A stretch of DNA of 64,000 bases from ZC4RG29 sp035304385. Its GTDB lineage: Bacteria > Bacteroidota > Bacteroidia > Cytophagales > Cyclobacteriaceae. The DNA lies in the NCBI GenBank assembly GCA_035304385.1, contig DATGQD010000030.1:1-64000 (forward strand), read 5' to 3'. The notes beneath the pieces were generated by a model. It had not been told where the DNA came from and did no database searches. It saw only the letters and a program-made list of their open reading frames with translations. Position 1 is the stretch's first letter; each line of letters starts with the position of its first letter. Made by a program: the position numbers and the translations under genes. Shown here one piece after another: positions 34,200-42,719 of the stretch.

Positions 34200-34580
34200 A
34201 TGAACATTTCATCGATTGTATGGGAGCATAAAATTCTTTCGACCGTTGCCGCGTCGTTGCTGTTCATGTGGCTGATGCCGTTTGGATCGTTTGATCCGAC
34301 AACGTTCGGATTCTATTGCTCTGTCGCCCTTGCTGTATTCATTGCTTCCTTCAACCGGTTTTCCCATTTATACGAAATGGAGTCGGACGTGCTACGCGGC
34401 AAGCTCAGGTTCCTCAGGCGGGTGAACAGAGTGCTGTGGATAATCATCGGCTCGATCCTGTGTATGTGGATCATGCCGTACGGGTCTTTCGATCCTACAG
34501 AACTCCGATTCTATTTCTGCATCGCCAATGCTGTGATTATCGACGCGTTGATTCGCCTAAGCAAAGGGCAATTCACATAA
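34200..34580 (+). CDS. Small membrane protein with internal duplication
   Basis: About 126 residues from the ATG at 34200; the frame opens earlier (34059) but that part overlaps the divergent gene. Two similar halves each carry a pair of hydrophobic segments around a conserved core: LLFMWLMPFGSFDPTTFGFY and ILCMWIMPYGSFDPTELRFY, about 65 residues apart. This gives a four-helix protein with an internal repeat. No known family or catalytic residues. It converges on dnaB. Confidence 0.65.
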   Translation: MNISSIVWEHKILSTVAASLLFMWLMPFGSFDPTTFGFYCSVALAVFIASFNRFSHLYEMESDVLRGKLRFLRRVNRVLWIIIGSILCMWIMPYGSFDPTELRFYFCIANAVIIDALIRLSKGQFT

Positions 34581-34610
34581 CTACGGGGTGCCTATGGCCT
34601 GTTCGCTGGC

Positions 34611-36125
34611 CTAGAAGGGCGTCTCATCCGGGTCTCCTGGCTCCGGCCCCGGATCGGGAGGGGTGTTCACCCGGCTTCCGAGTCTGATCATGCCGCTGAA
34701 TGGATTGTCACCGGGTGCGGGTTCGTCGAAGTCGGTGAACTTCGTGTACTTGCCGATAAACTTAAGCCGGACACTGCCGATGGACCCATTCCTGTGCTTG
34801 GCGATAATAACCTCACCGAGTCCCTGTGTGGGCATACCATCTTCGTCGACCGTAATCTTGTAATACTCCGGACGATAGAGGAACATTACGATATCGGCGT
34901 CTTGCTCGATGGAACCAGACTCCCGGAGGTCGGACAACTGCGGCCGCTTGTCGCCACCCCTGGTTTCCACACCCCGACTCAACTGTGAGAGTGCAATGAC
35001 GGGGACGTTGAGTTCTTTGGCGATTCCTTTCAGGGCGCGGGAGATCGAGGCGATCTCCTGTTCGCGATTGCCCCCTTGCTCGCCACGCATGAGTTGAAGG
35101 TAGTCGACCACGATAAGCTGGACGCCATGTTCTGCTTTGAGGCGCCGGCATTTGGCCCGCAACTCCAGGATCGAGAGCGCGGGGGTGTCGTCAATATAGA
35201 TCGGCGCGGCTGACAGCCGGTTCGTTTTATGGACCAGTTGCGCCCATTCGAACTCCGCCAGGTTTCCCTTTCTGATCTTTTCCCCTTCGAGTTCCGCTTC
35301 CGCGGATATCATCCGGTTTACCAGTTGGACAGATGCCATCTCGAGAGAGAAGATGGCCACAGGTATTTTGAAGTCGACCGCCGCATTGCGCAGGGCTGAT
35401 ACAATGAACGCCGTCTTACCCATACCGGGGCGCGCAGCGATGATGACCAGGTCGGATCTTTGCCAGCCCGACGTCATGCGATCGAGGGCGGTGAAGCCGC
35501 TGGGCACGCCGGTAAGGCCGTCCTGGTGTTCCCTGAGTTGCTGAAGTTCCTGGATGGCGCGGTACATCAGGTTCTTCATGGTATCGTAGTTCTTCCTCAG
35601 GTTGGAGTCGGAAATTTCGAAGATCTTCTGTTCGGTTTTGTCGAGCAGTTCGAATACGTCTGTGGTGTCTTCGTAGGCGTCCTGGTGAATCTGGGAAGCG
35701 ATCTGGATCAGGTCGCGCTTGATCGCCATTTCAATGATGACGCGCGCGTGGTATTCGATGTTGGCTGCCGAGCTTACCTTCGAAGTCAGTTCGGCTACTT
35801 TATACGCGCCGCCGACAAGTTCGAGTTTGCCGTTTTTCCGCAGCTGGTTGACCACCGTGCGCATGTCGACCGGCTCCGAGGCCTTGAACAGTTCCACAAT
35901 GGCCGCGTACAACTCCTTGTGGGCGTCGTGGTAGAAATGGTCCGTCTTGAGAAACTCGATTACCTGGTTCAGGGCATTTTTCTCCAGCATCAGCGCGCCG
36001 AGGACGGCCTCTTCCAGTTCCCGCGCCTGCGGGGGCAACTTGCCCAGGCTCTCGGCAATGTCGCGCGCTGCCAGTTTGGTTGACTTACTGCTCAATCTCA
36101 AGGGCGTAGATCTACCTTGCTCCAT
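34611..36125 (-). CDS. dnaB: Replicative DNA helicase DnaB
   Basis: Hexameric helicase that unwinds DNA at the replication fork. It is 504 residues with the N-terminal DnaB domain (LPPQARELEEAVLGALMLEK) and the RecA-like C-terminal domain. Walker A is GMGKT with Lys237; VDYLQLM carries Walker B; SQLSRGVETRGGDKRPQLSDL is characteristic. A Pro/Asp/Gly-rich tail ends the protein. A TACGTTTG box about 57 bases upstream is a probable promoter. Confidence 0.97.
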   Translation of the reverse strand: MEQGRSTPLRLSSKSTKLAARDIAESLGKLPPQARELEEAVLGALMLEKNALNQVIEFLKTDHFYHDAHKELYAAIVELFKASEPVDMRTVVNQLRKNGKLELVGGAYKVAELTSKVSSAANIEYHARVIIEMAIKRDLIQIASQIHQDAYEDTTDVFELLDKTEQKIFEISDSNLRKNYDTMKNLMYRAIQELQQLREHQDGLTGVPSGFTALDRMTSGWQRSDLVIIAARPGMGKTAFIVSALRNAAVDFKIPVAIFSLEMASVQLVNRMISAEAELEGEKIRKGNLAEFEWAQLVHKTNRLSAAPIYIDDTPALSILELRAKCRRLKAEHGVQLIVVDYLQLMRGEQGGNREQEIASISRALKGIAKELNVPVIALSQLSRGVETRGGDKRPQLSDLRESGSIEQDADIVMFLYRPEYYKITVDEDGMPTQGLGEVIIAKHRNGSIGSVRLKFIGKYTKFTDFDEPAPGDNPFSGMIRLGSRVNTPPDPGPEPGDPDETPF

Positions 36126-36431
36126 GCTCTAGTTGTTGTAGGTGTTCTTCGCAATTCGGGCAATTCATACCCGAGGGGGCAACAAACGTATGAAAAGCAT
36201 TACTTCTCATATTAACAAACTATTCACAATTCACTAACACTGCGTTTGTGCATAAGTTTTTACCCAAAAGTTTGGCAGCTTCTGGTTGCACGAAAAAATT
36301 GGACCGTCTATATTCTCGTTCCGTAAGTTATTCGTCGAACGTGACAACCTCTGTCAGAACGGACGGACCACCGGTTTTGGTCTATTCCGAACATTTTCAT
36401 TTACTTTGGGCACGAAGAGGTTATTTTATAG
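36126..36431. promoter_or_regulatory. dnaB-mpl divergent promoter region
   Basis: This 306-bp gap holds two promoter candidates and no gene I can see. On the minus strand an exact TACGTTTG (36190-36183) faces dnaB. On the plus strand TTG (36377-36379), a 21-nt spacer and TTACTTTG (36401-36408) face mpl. The middle is AT-rich with no long ORF. Confidence 0.5.
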
Positions 36432-37802
36432 ATGCCGGGAGATCGTAAACGCATTCATTTCATAGCTGTCGGCGGAAGCGTAATGCATAACCTGGCTATC
36501 GCCCTGAAGCGTGCCGGCAACGACGTGTCGGGATCCGACGACGAGATTTTCGAACCGGCACGTTCCGCATTGAAAGCCAATGGCTTATTGCCCGATAAAG
36601 AAGGTTGGTTTCCGGAGAAGATTACGCCGGATATCGACGAGGTTATCCTCGGCATGCATGCACAGGTAGACAACCCGGAACTGCTCAAAGCGCAGGAGTC
36701 GGGCATCACCATCCGCTCCTTTCCGGAATTCATTTTCGAACGGTCGCGCGACAAACAGCGGATCGTGATTGCGGGTAGTCATGGAAAGACGACGATTACC
36801 GCCATTATCATTCACGTCCTCAATTACCTTAACCGAAAGTTCGACTATGTCATCGGGGCGCGGGTAAAAGGGCTTGACCTCACCGTACAGTTATCCGACG
36901 CACCCATTATTATTATAGAAGGAGACGAATACCTGTCGTCGCGCCTCGACCCTGTGCCCAAGTTTATTCGCTACCGGCACCACGTGGGTTTGATCAGTGG
37001 TGTGGCGTGGGACCATGCTAACGTGTTCCCAACTGAAGAGGACTACGTGCGCCAGTTCGATATTTTCTGCGATCAGACACCCAAAGGCGGCATCCTGTTG
37101 TACTGCGAACAGGACCCCATGGCCGTAATGATCGGCAAGAAAGAACGTGCTGACGTAACCGCCGTGGGATATAAGGCGTTGCCCCACGTGGTCGAAAAGG
37201 GCGTCGCCTACCTGACGTACGAAAAAGAACGCTACCCGATCAAGATCTTCGGAAGCCACAACTATCTTAACCTGGGCGGCGCCCGGGAGCTGCTGCGGCG
37301 TATCGGCGTTACCCATGAACAATTCTATCAGGCGATCACCAGTTTCGAAGGAGCTTCCGGACGTCTGGAGGTAGTCGCAAGCAAAAATTCCATGAGTGTA
37401 ATTCGCGATTTTGCACACGCACCCTCTAAAGTGAAGGCGTCGGTCAAGGCTGTTCGCGACCTGCACCCGGACCGTGAACTTGTAGCTTGTCTCGAACTTC
37501 ACACCTATAGCAGCCTGAGCAAGAGCTTTCTACCACAATACAGGCATGCGCTGAAAAATGCTCAGCAGAAACTCGTTTACTTCGACCCCCGCACCGTGGA
37601 AGCCAAGAAACTCGAGCCGCTCAAGGAAAGCGACATCAAGAGCGCCTTCGGTTCTGACAGTGTCCGCGTGTTCACCAACCGGGATGAGCTCGAGCAATAT
37701 CTTTCTCAACAGTCCTGGCAAAACAAGGACCTGTTGTTCATGAGTTCGGGGAATTTCGGCGGCCTGTCGGTCGACGACCTCGCGGCAACCCTCAAAGACT
37801 GA
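36432..37802 (+). CDS. mpl: UDP-N-acetylmuramate:L-Ala-gamma-D-Glu-meso-DAP ligase (Mpl)
   Basis: Mur ligase family enzyme that recycles the murein tripeptide onto UDP-MurNAc; cytoplasmic. It is 456 residues: N-terminal UDP-binding domain (IHFIAVGGSVMHNLAIAL), ATP loop GSHGKTT (115-121), central IIEGDEYLSSRLD typical of Mpl, and C-terminal domain with FAHAPSKVKASVKAVR. Mpl is preferred to MurC because of the DEY...SRLD and FAHAP motifs. It is followed after 4 bp by a DnaQ-like exonuclease, so the two are cotranscribed. Confidence 0.93.
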   Translation: MPGDRKRIHFIAVGGSVMHNLAIALKRAGNDVSGSDDEIFEPARSALKANGLLPDKEGWFPEKITPDIDEVILGMHAQVDNPELLKAQESGITIRSFPEFIFERSRDKQRIVIAGSHGKTTITAIIIHVLNYLNRKFDYVIGARVKGLDLTVQLSDAPIIIIEGDEYLSSRLDPVPKFIRYRHHVGLISGVAWDHANVFPTEEDYVRQFDIFCDQTPKGGILLYCEQDPMAVMIGKKERADVTAVGYKALPHVVEKGVAYLTYEKERYPIKIFGSHNYLNLGGARELLRRIGVTHEQFYQAITSFEGASGRLEVVASKNSMSVIRDFAHAPSKVKASVKAVRDLHPDRELVACLELHTYSSLSKSFLPQYRHALKNAQQKLVYFDPRTVEAKKLEPLKESDIKSAFGSDSVRVFTNRDELEQYLSQQSWQNKDLLFMSSGNFGGLSVDDLAATLKD

Positions 37803-37806
37803 TCGT

Positions 37807-38610
37807 ATGCGTCTGCACCTCAAAACTCCGATTGTCTTTTTTGATCTGGAGGCGACCGGCACCAGCATTACCCAGGACCGCATCATCGAGATCGGCATGG
37901 TGAAGGTCATGCCCAACCAGGAGATTATCCGAAAGGCACACCTGATCAATCCGACTATCCCCATTCCACCGGAGTCGTCACTTATCCATGGTATTTACGA
38001 CAAGGATGTTCAGGACAAGCCCACCTTCAAAGACGTCGCCAGGGAGTATGCCCGATTTCTCGAAGGGGCCGACTTGTCGGGGTTCAGCATTTTAAAATTC
38101 GACGTACCATTGCTCGTGGAGGAGTTCCTTCGCGCGGGCGTGGAGTTCGACTATGGGCGCAAGCGAATCATCGATACCCAAAAGATCTTTCATTTGATGG
38201 AAAAGCGAACTCTTGCGGCCGCTTACAAGTTTTATTTAGATAAAGAGTTACAGGACTCCCATACGGCAGAGGCTGATGCCGAAGCCAGCATGGAGATCCT
38301 CGCCGCACAGGTTGCGAAATACAACGGCGAACCGGTCACCGACCTCCTCGGCAAACAGATCGGGGAAATATCCAACGATATGGAAGTGTTGAGCCGGCTT
38401 TCCCTTTCCAACCTGGTTGATCTGGCGGGGCGTATATGCCTGAACGACAAGGGAGAAGAGATTTTTAATTTTGGAAAGCACCGCAACAAAAAGGTGGCGG
38501 CCATCCTCAGGGAAGAACCCGCTTATTACGACTGGATCATGAATGGCGATTTTTCCCTGGACACCAAGCGAAAGCTTACGGAAATCAAGCTCCGGGCCTT
38601 CCGAAAGTAG
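37807..38610 (+). CDS. 3'-5' exonuclease, DnaQ/DEDDh family
   Basis: A 267-residue exonuclease like the epsilon subunit of DNA polymerase III. Exo I is FFDLEATGT with Asp13 and Glu15; exo II is in SGFSILKFDVPLL; exo III is DSHTAEADAEAS. The C-terminal extension (NFGKHRNKKVAAILREEPAYYDWIMNGDF) is typical of Bacteroidota versions. It may act in proofreading or repair. The gene lies 4 bp after mpl. Confidence 0.9.
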   Translation: MRLHLKTPIVFFDLEATGTSITQDRIIEIGMVKVMPNQEIIRKAHLINPTIPIPPESSLIHGIYDKDVQDKPTFKDVAREYARFLEGADLSGFSILKFDVPLLVEEFLRAGVEFDYGRKRIIDTQKIFHLMEKRTLAAAYKFYLDKELQDSHTAEADAEASMEILAAQVAKYNGEPVTDLLGKQIGEISNDMEVLSRLSLSNLVDLAGRICLNDKGEEIFNFGKHRNKKVAAILREEPAYYDWIMNGDFSLDTKRKLTEIKLRAFRK

Positions 38611-38668
38611 CATTCGGCATTTTACCAGAATTAAAGTCTATAAGTTTTATAGGTTTAATAGATTTTTC

Positions 38669-38676
38669 TAACTTTG
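38669..38676 (+). promoter_or_regulatory. Promoter -7 box of the cys operon
   Basis: TAACTTTG is an exact TAnnTTTG match in an AT-rich context. Transcription would start near 38682. The possible TTG start at 38674 lies inside the box and is therefore unlikely. Confidence 0.6.
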
Positions 38677-38681
38677 CGGAA

Positions 38682-38769
38682 TCCCGTCAGACCTTTTGGC
38701 AGGACGCCGGGCACAAGCCCTAACGGACTCAAGCGGCCGGCAGAGAATACAGCACCAATCCGCCCGACT
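38682..38769 (+). promoter_or_regulatory. Structured 5' leader of cysH (candidate cis-regulatory RNA)
   Basis: Between the promoter box and the likely GTG start lie about 88 nt with ordered pairing. An outer stem joins CCGT (38684-38687) and ACGG (38723-38726). One inner arm is GTC/GAC (38686-38688, 38703-38705) with CC-TTTT-GG at its tip and a tandem purine internal loop; the other is GGGC-ACAA-GCCC (38709-38720). The GTC arm and the outer stem share two bases, so they may be alternatives. I cannot match it to a known SAM or other riboswitch. Confidence 0.4.
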
Positions 38770-39477
38770 GTGGCCCTTTACGAAGAATTGAAGCAGGAAT
38801 TGACGCCGCTCAGCGCTGAAGAGGGGCTTCGACGACTTGCCGAACGCTTTCCGTCCGGAACCGTTAAGTTTTCATCCGCTTTTGGCGAAGAAGATCAGGT
38901 AATTACCCACCTGATTGCCACAAACAGCCTACCTATTACTATTTTTACGCTCGATACCGGCAGGCTTTTCCAGGAGACGTATGAGCTTATGGATCGCACC
39001 CGGGCACGTTATCGGATCAATGTCGAAACGTATTTTCCTGATGCCGGCGATGTGGAACAGCTGGTGCGAACCAAGGGCTTCAACAGCTTTTATGAATCCG
39101 TGGAAAACCGCAAGGAGTGCTGCTTTATCCGAAAGGTAAAACCCCTTCGGAGAGCACTCCAAGGCGCAACCATTTGGGTTACCGGGCTACGCGCCGGGCA
39201 GTCGGCCAACCGCCAGAACTTCGAAGCAGTAGAATGGGACCCGGCGCTCCAGCTGGTAAAATACAACCCGATACTGAATTGGACGTATGACGAAATGCAA
39301 GCGTTTATAAAGGCCAACAAGGTTCCGGTTAATGCCCTGCACGCAAAGGGCTTTGCCAGCATCGGGTGTGCGCCCTGTACACGCGCCATCCAGCCGGGTG
39401 AAGATATCCGCGCCGGACGCTGGTGGTGGGAACAGACGCAGAAGGAGTGCGGACTTCATGAGGCAAAACCCAGCTGA
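38770..39477 (+). CDS. cysH: Assimilatory APS (adenylylsulfate) reductase CysH
   Basis: Reduces adenylylsulfate to sulfite with thioredoxin. About 235 residues from the GTG at 38770; the frame is open upstream but homology begins at LYEELKQEL and the -7 box excludes the TTG at 38674. The Cys-Cys pair (117-118, KECC) and CxxC pair (200 and 203, GCAPC) are the [4Fe-4S] ligands that mark APS rather than PAPS reductases. VTGLRAGQS and the catalytic tail ECGLHE follow. It heads the cysH-cysD-cysN cluster, which has no cysC in view; that fits direct use of APS. Confidence 0.92.
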   Translation: MALYEELKQELTPLSAEEGLRRLAERFPSGTVKFSSAFGEEDQVITHLIATNSLPITIFTLDTGRLFQETYELMDRTRARYRINVETYFPDAGDVEQLVRTKGFNSFYESVENRKECCFIRKVKPLRRALQGATIWVTGLRAGQSANRQNFEAVEWDPALQLVKYNPILNWTYDEMQAFIKANKVPVNALHAKGFASIGCAPCTRAIQPGEDIRAGRWWWEQTQKECGLHEAKPS

Positions 39478-39500
39478 ACAACATTAGATTAGAGATTAGG

Positions 39501-40406
39501 ATGAGTGATTATTTAAAAGTTTTTCCCAAAGACCTCGAAGACGAGGCAATCTATATTATTCGCGAAACGGCGGCGCAGTTTGAGCGCCCCGCCATCCTCT
39601 TTTCCGGAGGCAAAGACTCCATCACGCTGGTGCGTCTGGCACAAAAGGCCTTTTACCCGGGAAAGATCCCCTTCCCGCTCGTGCACATTGACACCGGCCA
39701 CAACTTTCCTGAGACCATCACGTTTCGCGACCGCCTGGTGGAAGAAACCGGCGTCGAACTGATCGTAGGCTACGTACAAGATGATATCGACGCACGCCGC
39801 GTCGAAGAAGAAAAGGGCAAATATTCCAGCCGCAATATGCTGCAGACCACTACCCTGCTGCGTACCATCGAAGAGAATCGATTGGACGCCTGTATCGGTG
39901 GCGCGCGTCGCGATGAGGAAAAAGCCCGGGCCAAGGAACGGATATTCTCCGTGCGTGACGACTTCGGACAGTGGAACGCAAAAAACCAACGCCCTGAATT
40001 GTTCGACTACCTTAACGGTCGCATCCATCCCGGCGAGAATGTCCGCGTGTTCCCAATCTCAAACTGGACTGAACTCGACGTCTGGAACTACATCAAAGAA
40101 GAAAATCTCGCCATCCCGTCCATTTACTTCTCGCATGAACGACCGGTAATTGAACGCGACGGCATCCTCTGGCCGTATTCCGACTTCATTTACAAAGACC
40201 CGGATGAAGAACTTGTCACCCGAACCGTACGGTTCCGCACCGTAGGCGACATGAGCTGTACAGCCGCACTCAGTTCAACCGCAGCTACCGTTGAACAGAT
40301 CATCGAAGAAATCATCGGCACCACCATCTCAGAACGCGGCACACGCCTCGACGACAAACGCGCTGAGGCCGCGATGGAGATGAGGAAGGTGAATGGATAC
40401 TTTTAA
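39501..40406 (+). CDS. cysD: Sulfate adenylyltransferase subunit 2 CysD
   Basis: Catalytic subunit of ATP sulfurylase, which makes APS from ATP and sulfate together with the GTPase CysN. It is 301 residues with the PP-loop SGGKDS (35-40), HIDTGHNFPETI, GGARRDEEKARAKER and WTELDVW. It follows cysH by 23 bp, so they are cotranscribed. The 130-bp gap to cysN contains repeat arrays able to form a long hairpin. Confidence 0.97.
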   Translation: MSDYLKVFPKDLEDEAIYIIRETAAQFERPAILFSGGKDSITLVRLAQKAFYPGKIPFPLVHIDTGHNFPETITFRDRLVEETGVELIVGYVQDDIDARRVEEEKGKYSSRNMLQTTTLLRTIEENRLDACIGGARRDEEKARAKERIFSVRDDFGQWNAKNQRPELFDYLNGRIHPGENVRVFPISNWTELDVWNYIKEENLAIPSIYFSHERPVIERDGILWPYSDFIYKDPDEELVTRTVRFRTVGDMSCTAALSSTAATVEQIIEEIIGTTISERGTRLDDKRAEAAMEMRKVNGYF

Positions 40407-40412
40407 AAATTA

Positions 40413-40523
40413 ATGAGTAAATGAGTGAATGAGCGAATGAGCGAATGGGGCAGCGAATTCATATGAAAAATCTTTGATCTGCGCAGAAGCCAACATTCAC
40501 TCATTCACTCAATCACTCATTCG
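40413..40523. repeat. Opposed octamer arrays forming a long hairpin between cysD and cysN
   Basis: Four tandem octamers of the form ATGAGYRA (40413-40444, then ATG) face four octamers of the complementary form CATTCACT (40494-40523). Across 30 positions 25 pair, with a 46-nt loop. The left array holds several ATG and TGA codons. It could separate expression of cysD and cysN. Confidence 0.8.
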
Positions 40524-40536
40524 ACATTGTCTTAAT

Positions 40537-41781
40537 ATGGAAGTACTAAGAATTGCTACTGCTGGAAGTGTTGACGACGGAAAGAGCACGCTGATCGGGA
40601 GGCTGTTGTTTGAAACGAATTCGATTACTACGGATAAGTTGGAGGCGATACAACGCGCCAGCCAGCGAAAGGGTATCGACTTTCTCGACCTGTCACTGCT
40701 TACAGATGGTCTTATCGCCGAGCGCGAGCAGGGCATCACCATCGACGTGGCACACATCTATTTCAACACGCCGAAAAGAAAATTCATTATCGCCGACGCT
40801 CCAGGACACGTTGAGTATACCCGCAATATGATCACGGGCGCTTCAAAAGCCGACGTCTCAATCATCCTCGTCGACGCGCGCAACGGAATCCTGGAGCAGA
40901 CACACCGCCATTACTACATCTCTAACCTGCTTAACATACCGAGGGTTATCGTCTGCGTCAACAAGATGGACCTGATGGATTATTCGGAGGCGCGCTTCCG
41001 TGAAATCGAACAGGACTTCGTTGAGTTCAGCAGCAAGATCAAGTCCGATACCCAGGAAATCTTCTTTCTCCCCATCAGCTCATTGTATGGAGAAAACATC
41101 ACGCAGAAGTCGCAAAAGATGCCCTGGTACACCGGCCGCCCGTTGCTCGACATCCTCGAAACCATGGACGTGCATAAGACTGAAGCGCAACTTCCCTCCC
41201 GCTTTCCCATACAATACGTCATCCGGCCGAGGACAACCGAGTATCACGACTACCGTGGATATGCGGGTCGTGTGAGCAGCGGTCGTTTCTCCGTAGGCGA
41301 CAAGGTGACCGTGCTGCCTTCGGGTCAGAAAAGTGTGATCAAAGCCATCGATCGTTTTTCCAAATCGCTTCAAACTGCGGAAACCCGCCAGTCGGTTACC
41401 CTGGTGCTGCAAGACGATATTGACATCAGCCGTGGCGACCTCATCGTTCGCGACGAGGAGCTGCCTGAGCTGCAACGTGAGTTCACCTCACGGATATGCT
41501 GGCTCAACCGCGACCCCATGGTGCCGGGAAAATCATACCTGCTCCAGCATGGTACGGCCTATACCAAAGCAAAGATATCTACCATAGACTTTGTCGAAGA
41601 TCCGGCCACCCTGCAGAAGGTGCCGGGTTCCACCATCGCGATGAACGGCATTGCACAAGTTCAGGTAAGGACGGCAAAAGGACTACCCGTAGACCGCTAC
41701 CACGCCAACCCCGCAAACGGTTCGTTCATCCTGATCGATGAACACACCAACAATACCGTCGGCGTCGGAGTCGTCGAATAA
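40537..41781 (+). CDS. cysN: Sulfate adenylyltransferase subunit 1 CysN (GTPase)
   Basis: GTPase subunit of ATP sulfurylase. About 414 residues from the ATG at 40537; upstream codons are spacer repeats. The P-loop is GSVDDGKST (10-18), followed by EREQGITIDVA, the G3 motif DAPGH and the G4 motif NKMD, then two EF-Tu-like barrel domains. No APS-kinase (CysC) domain is fused to it, consistent with the APS-reductase route. Confidence 0.96.
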   Translation: MEVLRIATAGSVDDGKSTLIGRLLFETNSITTDKLEAIQRASQRKGIDFLDLSLLTDGLIAEREQGITIDVAHIYFNTPKRKFIIADAPGHVEYTRNMITGASKADVSIILVDARNGILEQTHRHYYISNLLNIPRVIVCVNKMDLMDYSEARFREIEQDFVEFSSKIKSDTQEIFFLPISSLYGENITQKSQKMPWYTGRPLLDILETMDVHKTEAQLPSRFPIQYVIRPRTTEYHDYRGYAGRVSSGRFSVGDKVTVLPSGQKSVIKAIDRFSKSLQTAETRQSVTLVLQDDIDISRGDLIVRDEELPELQREFTSRICWLNRDPMVPGKSYLLQHGTAYTKAKISTIDFVEDPATLQKVPGSTIAMNGIAQVQVRTAKGLPVDRYHANPANGSFILIDEHTNNTVGVGVVE

Positions 41782-41841
41782 CAATCGCCACCGCGAAAAT
41801 TATGAAGCACGTCGCAGACGCGCTTCATGACTGCCTATTGC

Positions 41842-42642
41842 CTACTGGCCCTTGTAATACTTCATCGCCTCCGGCATGGCCTTATTCAAATCAGCGATAC
41901 GCGTGGAGTGCGAAGGGTGGGTAGACAGCCACTCCGGAGGTTCAGCGCCGCCACCCGACTGCGTCATGCGTTCCCAGAACTTTGGCGCCTCGTGCGGGTC
42001 ATAGCCGGCAATGGCCATAAAGATCAACCCGATCCGGTCTGCTTCCGATTCGTGCTGGCGGGAAAATGATAACATCCCTATTTGCGTGCCCATGCCGATG
42101 GCCTGCATGAACACCTGTTGCGTTAGCGACGGGTTTTGTCCCATCGCCCCGCCAATCGTTCCCAGCAGGCCGTTAGCCAAAAGTCCCTGACTCATGCGTT
42201 CGCGTCCGTGGTTGGCGATAGCATGGGCTACCTCGTGTCCCATAACCACGGCAACACCTGCCTCGTCGCGGCAGATCGGCATAATGCCGGTATAGAATGC
42301 TACCTTACCACCGGGCATACACCAGGCGTTCGCCGTCTTCGGGTCCTCGATTACATTGAACTCCCACTCAAAGCCGGCCAACTGATCGGACATGCCCTTC
42401 TCGGCCATGAACTGCTCCACCGCCCGCTGGATTTTAGCCCCCACATTCTTCACCATCGTCACATATTGGGTATTCGTTGAAATACGGCTCGTATCGAGCA
42501 CCTTTTCATATTGCTCGTTCGCCAGCGGCAGTATCTCCTCATTGGATACCATGGCGAGCTGCCGCCTACCGGTTATCGGCACGGTAGCGCATGCATAGAG
42601 TATAACACCGGTTAAAATCAGAATTGTGGCTTTTTTGATCAT
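41842..42642 (-). CDS. M48 family metallopeptidase, lipoprotein
   Basis: Zinc peptidase of the BepA/LoiP type acting in the periplasm. About 266 residues from the ATG at 42642; the signal peptide ends ILYAC, so it is a lipoprotein. The zinc site is HEVAH (His136, Glu137, His140) followed by SEADRIGL with the third ligand. WLSTHPSHSTRI is typical of the family. Likely role: quality control of outer-membrane proteins (family knowledge). It is divergent from the FAH gene. Confidence 0.92.
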   Translation of the reverse strand: MIKKATILILTGVILYACATVPITGRRQLAMVSNEEILPLANEQYEKVLDTSRISTNTQYVTMVKNVGAKIQRAVEQFMAEKGMSDQLAGFEWEFNVIEDPKTANAWCMPGGKVAFYTGIMPICRDEAGVAVVMGHEVAHAIANHGRERMSQGLLANGLLGTIGGAMGQNPSLTQQVFMQAIGMGTQIGMLSFSRQHESEADRIGLIFMAIAGYDPHEAPKFWERMTQSGGGAEPPEWLSTHPSHSTRIADLNKAMPEAMKYYKGQ

Positions 42643-42648
42643 GGCGCC

Positions 42649-42656
42649 TATTTTTG
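42649..42656 (+). promoter_or_regulatory. Promoter of the FAH-family gene
   Basis: TTG (42624-42626), a 22-nt spacer and an exact TATTTTTG (42649-42656), about 63 nt before the ATG at 42720. Confidence 0.5.
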
Positions 42657-42719
42657 TGCTAAAATACGAATACGGGCCATTTTTGCTCATTCCCGGCACA
42701 ACTCCCAAACCCAACCCCC

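Noticed and set aside
38674..38769. TTG-started 32-residue N-terminal extension of CysH
   Set aside because: The TTG lies in an exact TAACTTTG promoter box and the extension is Pro/Arg-rich without similarity to CysH.
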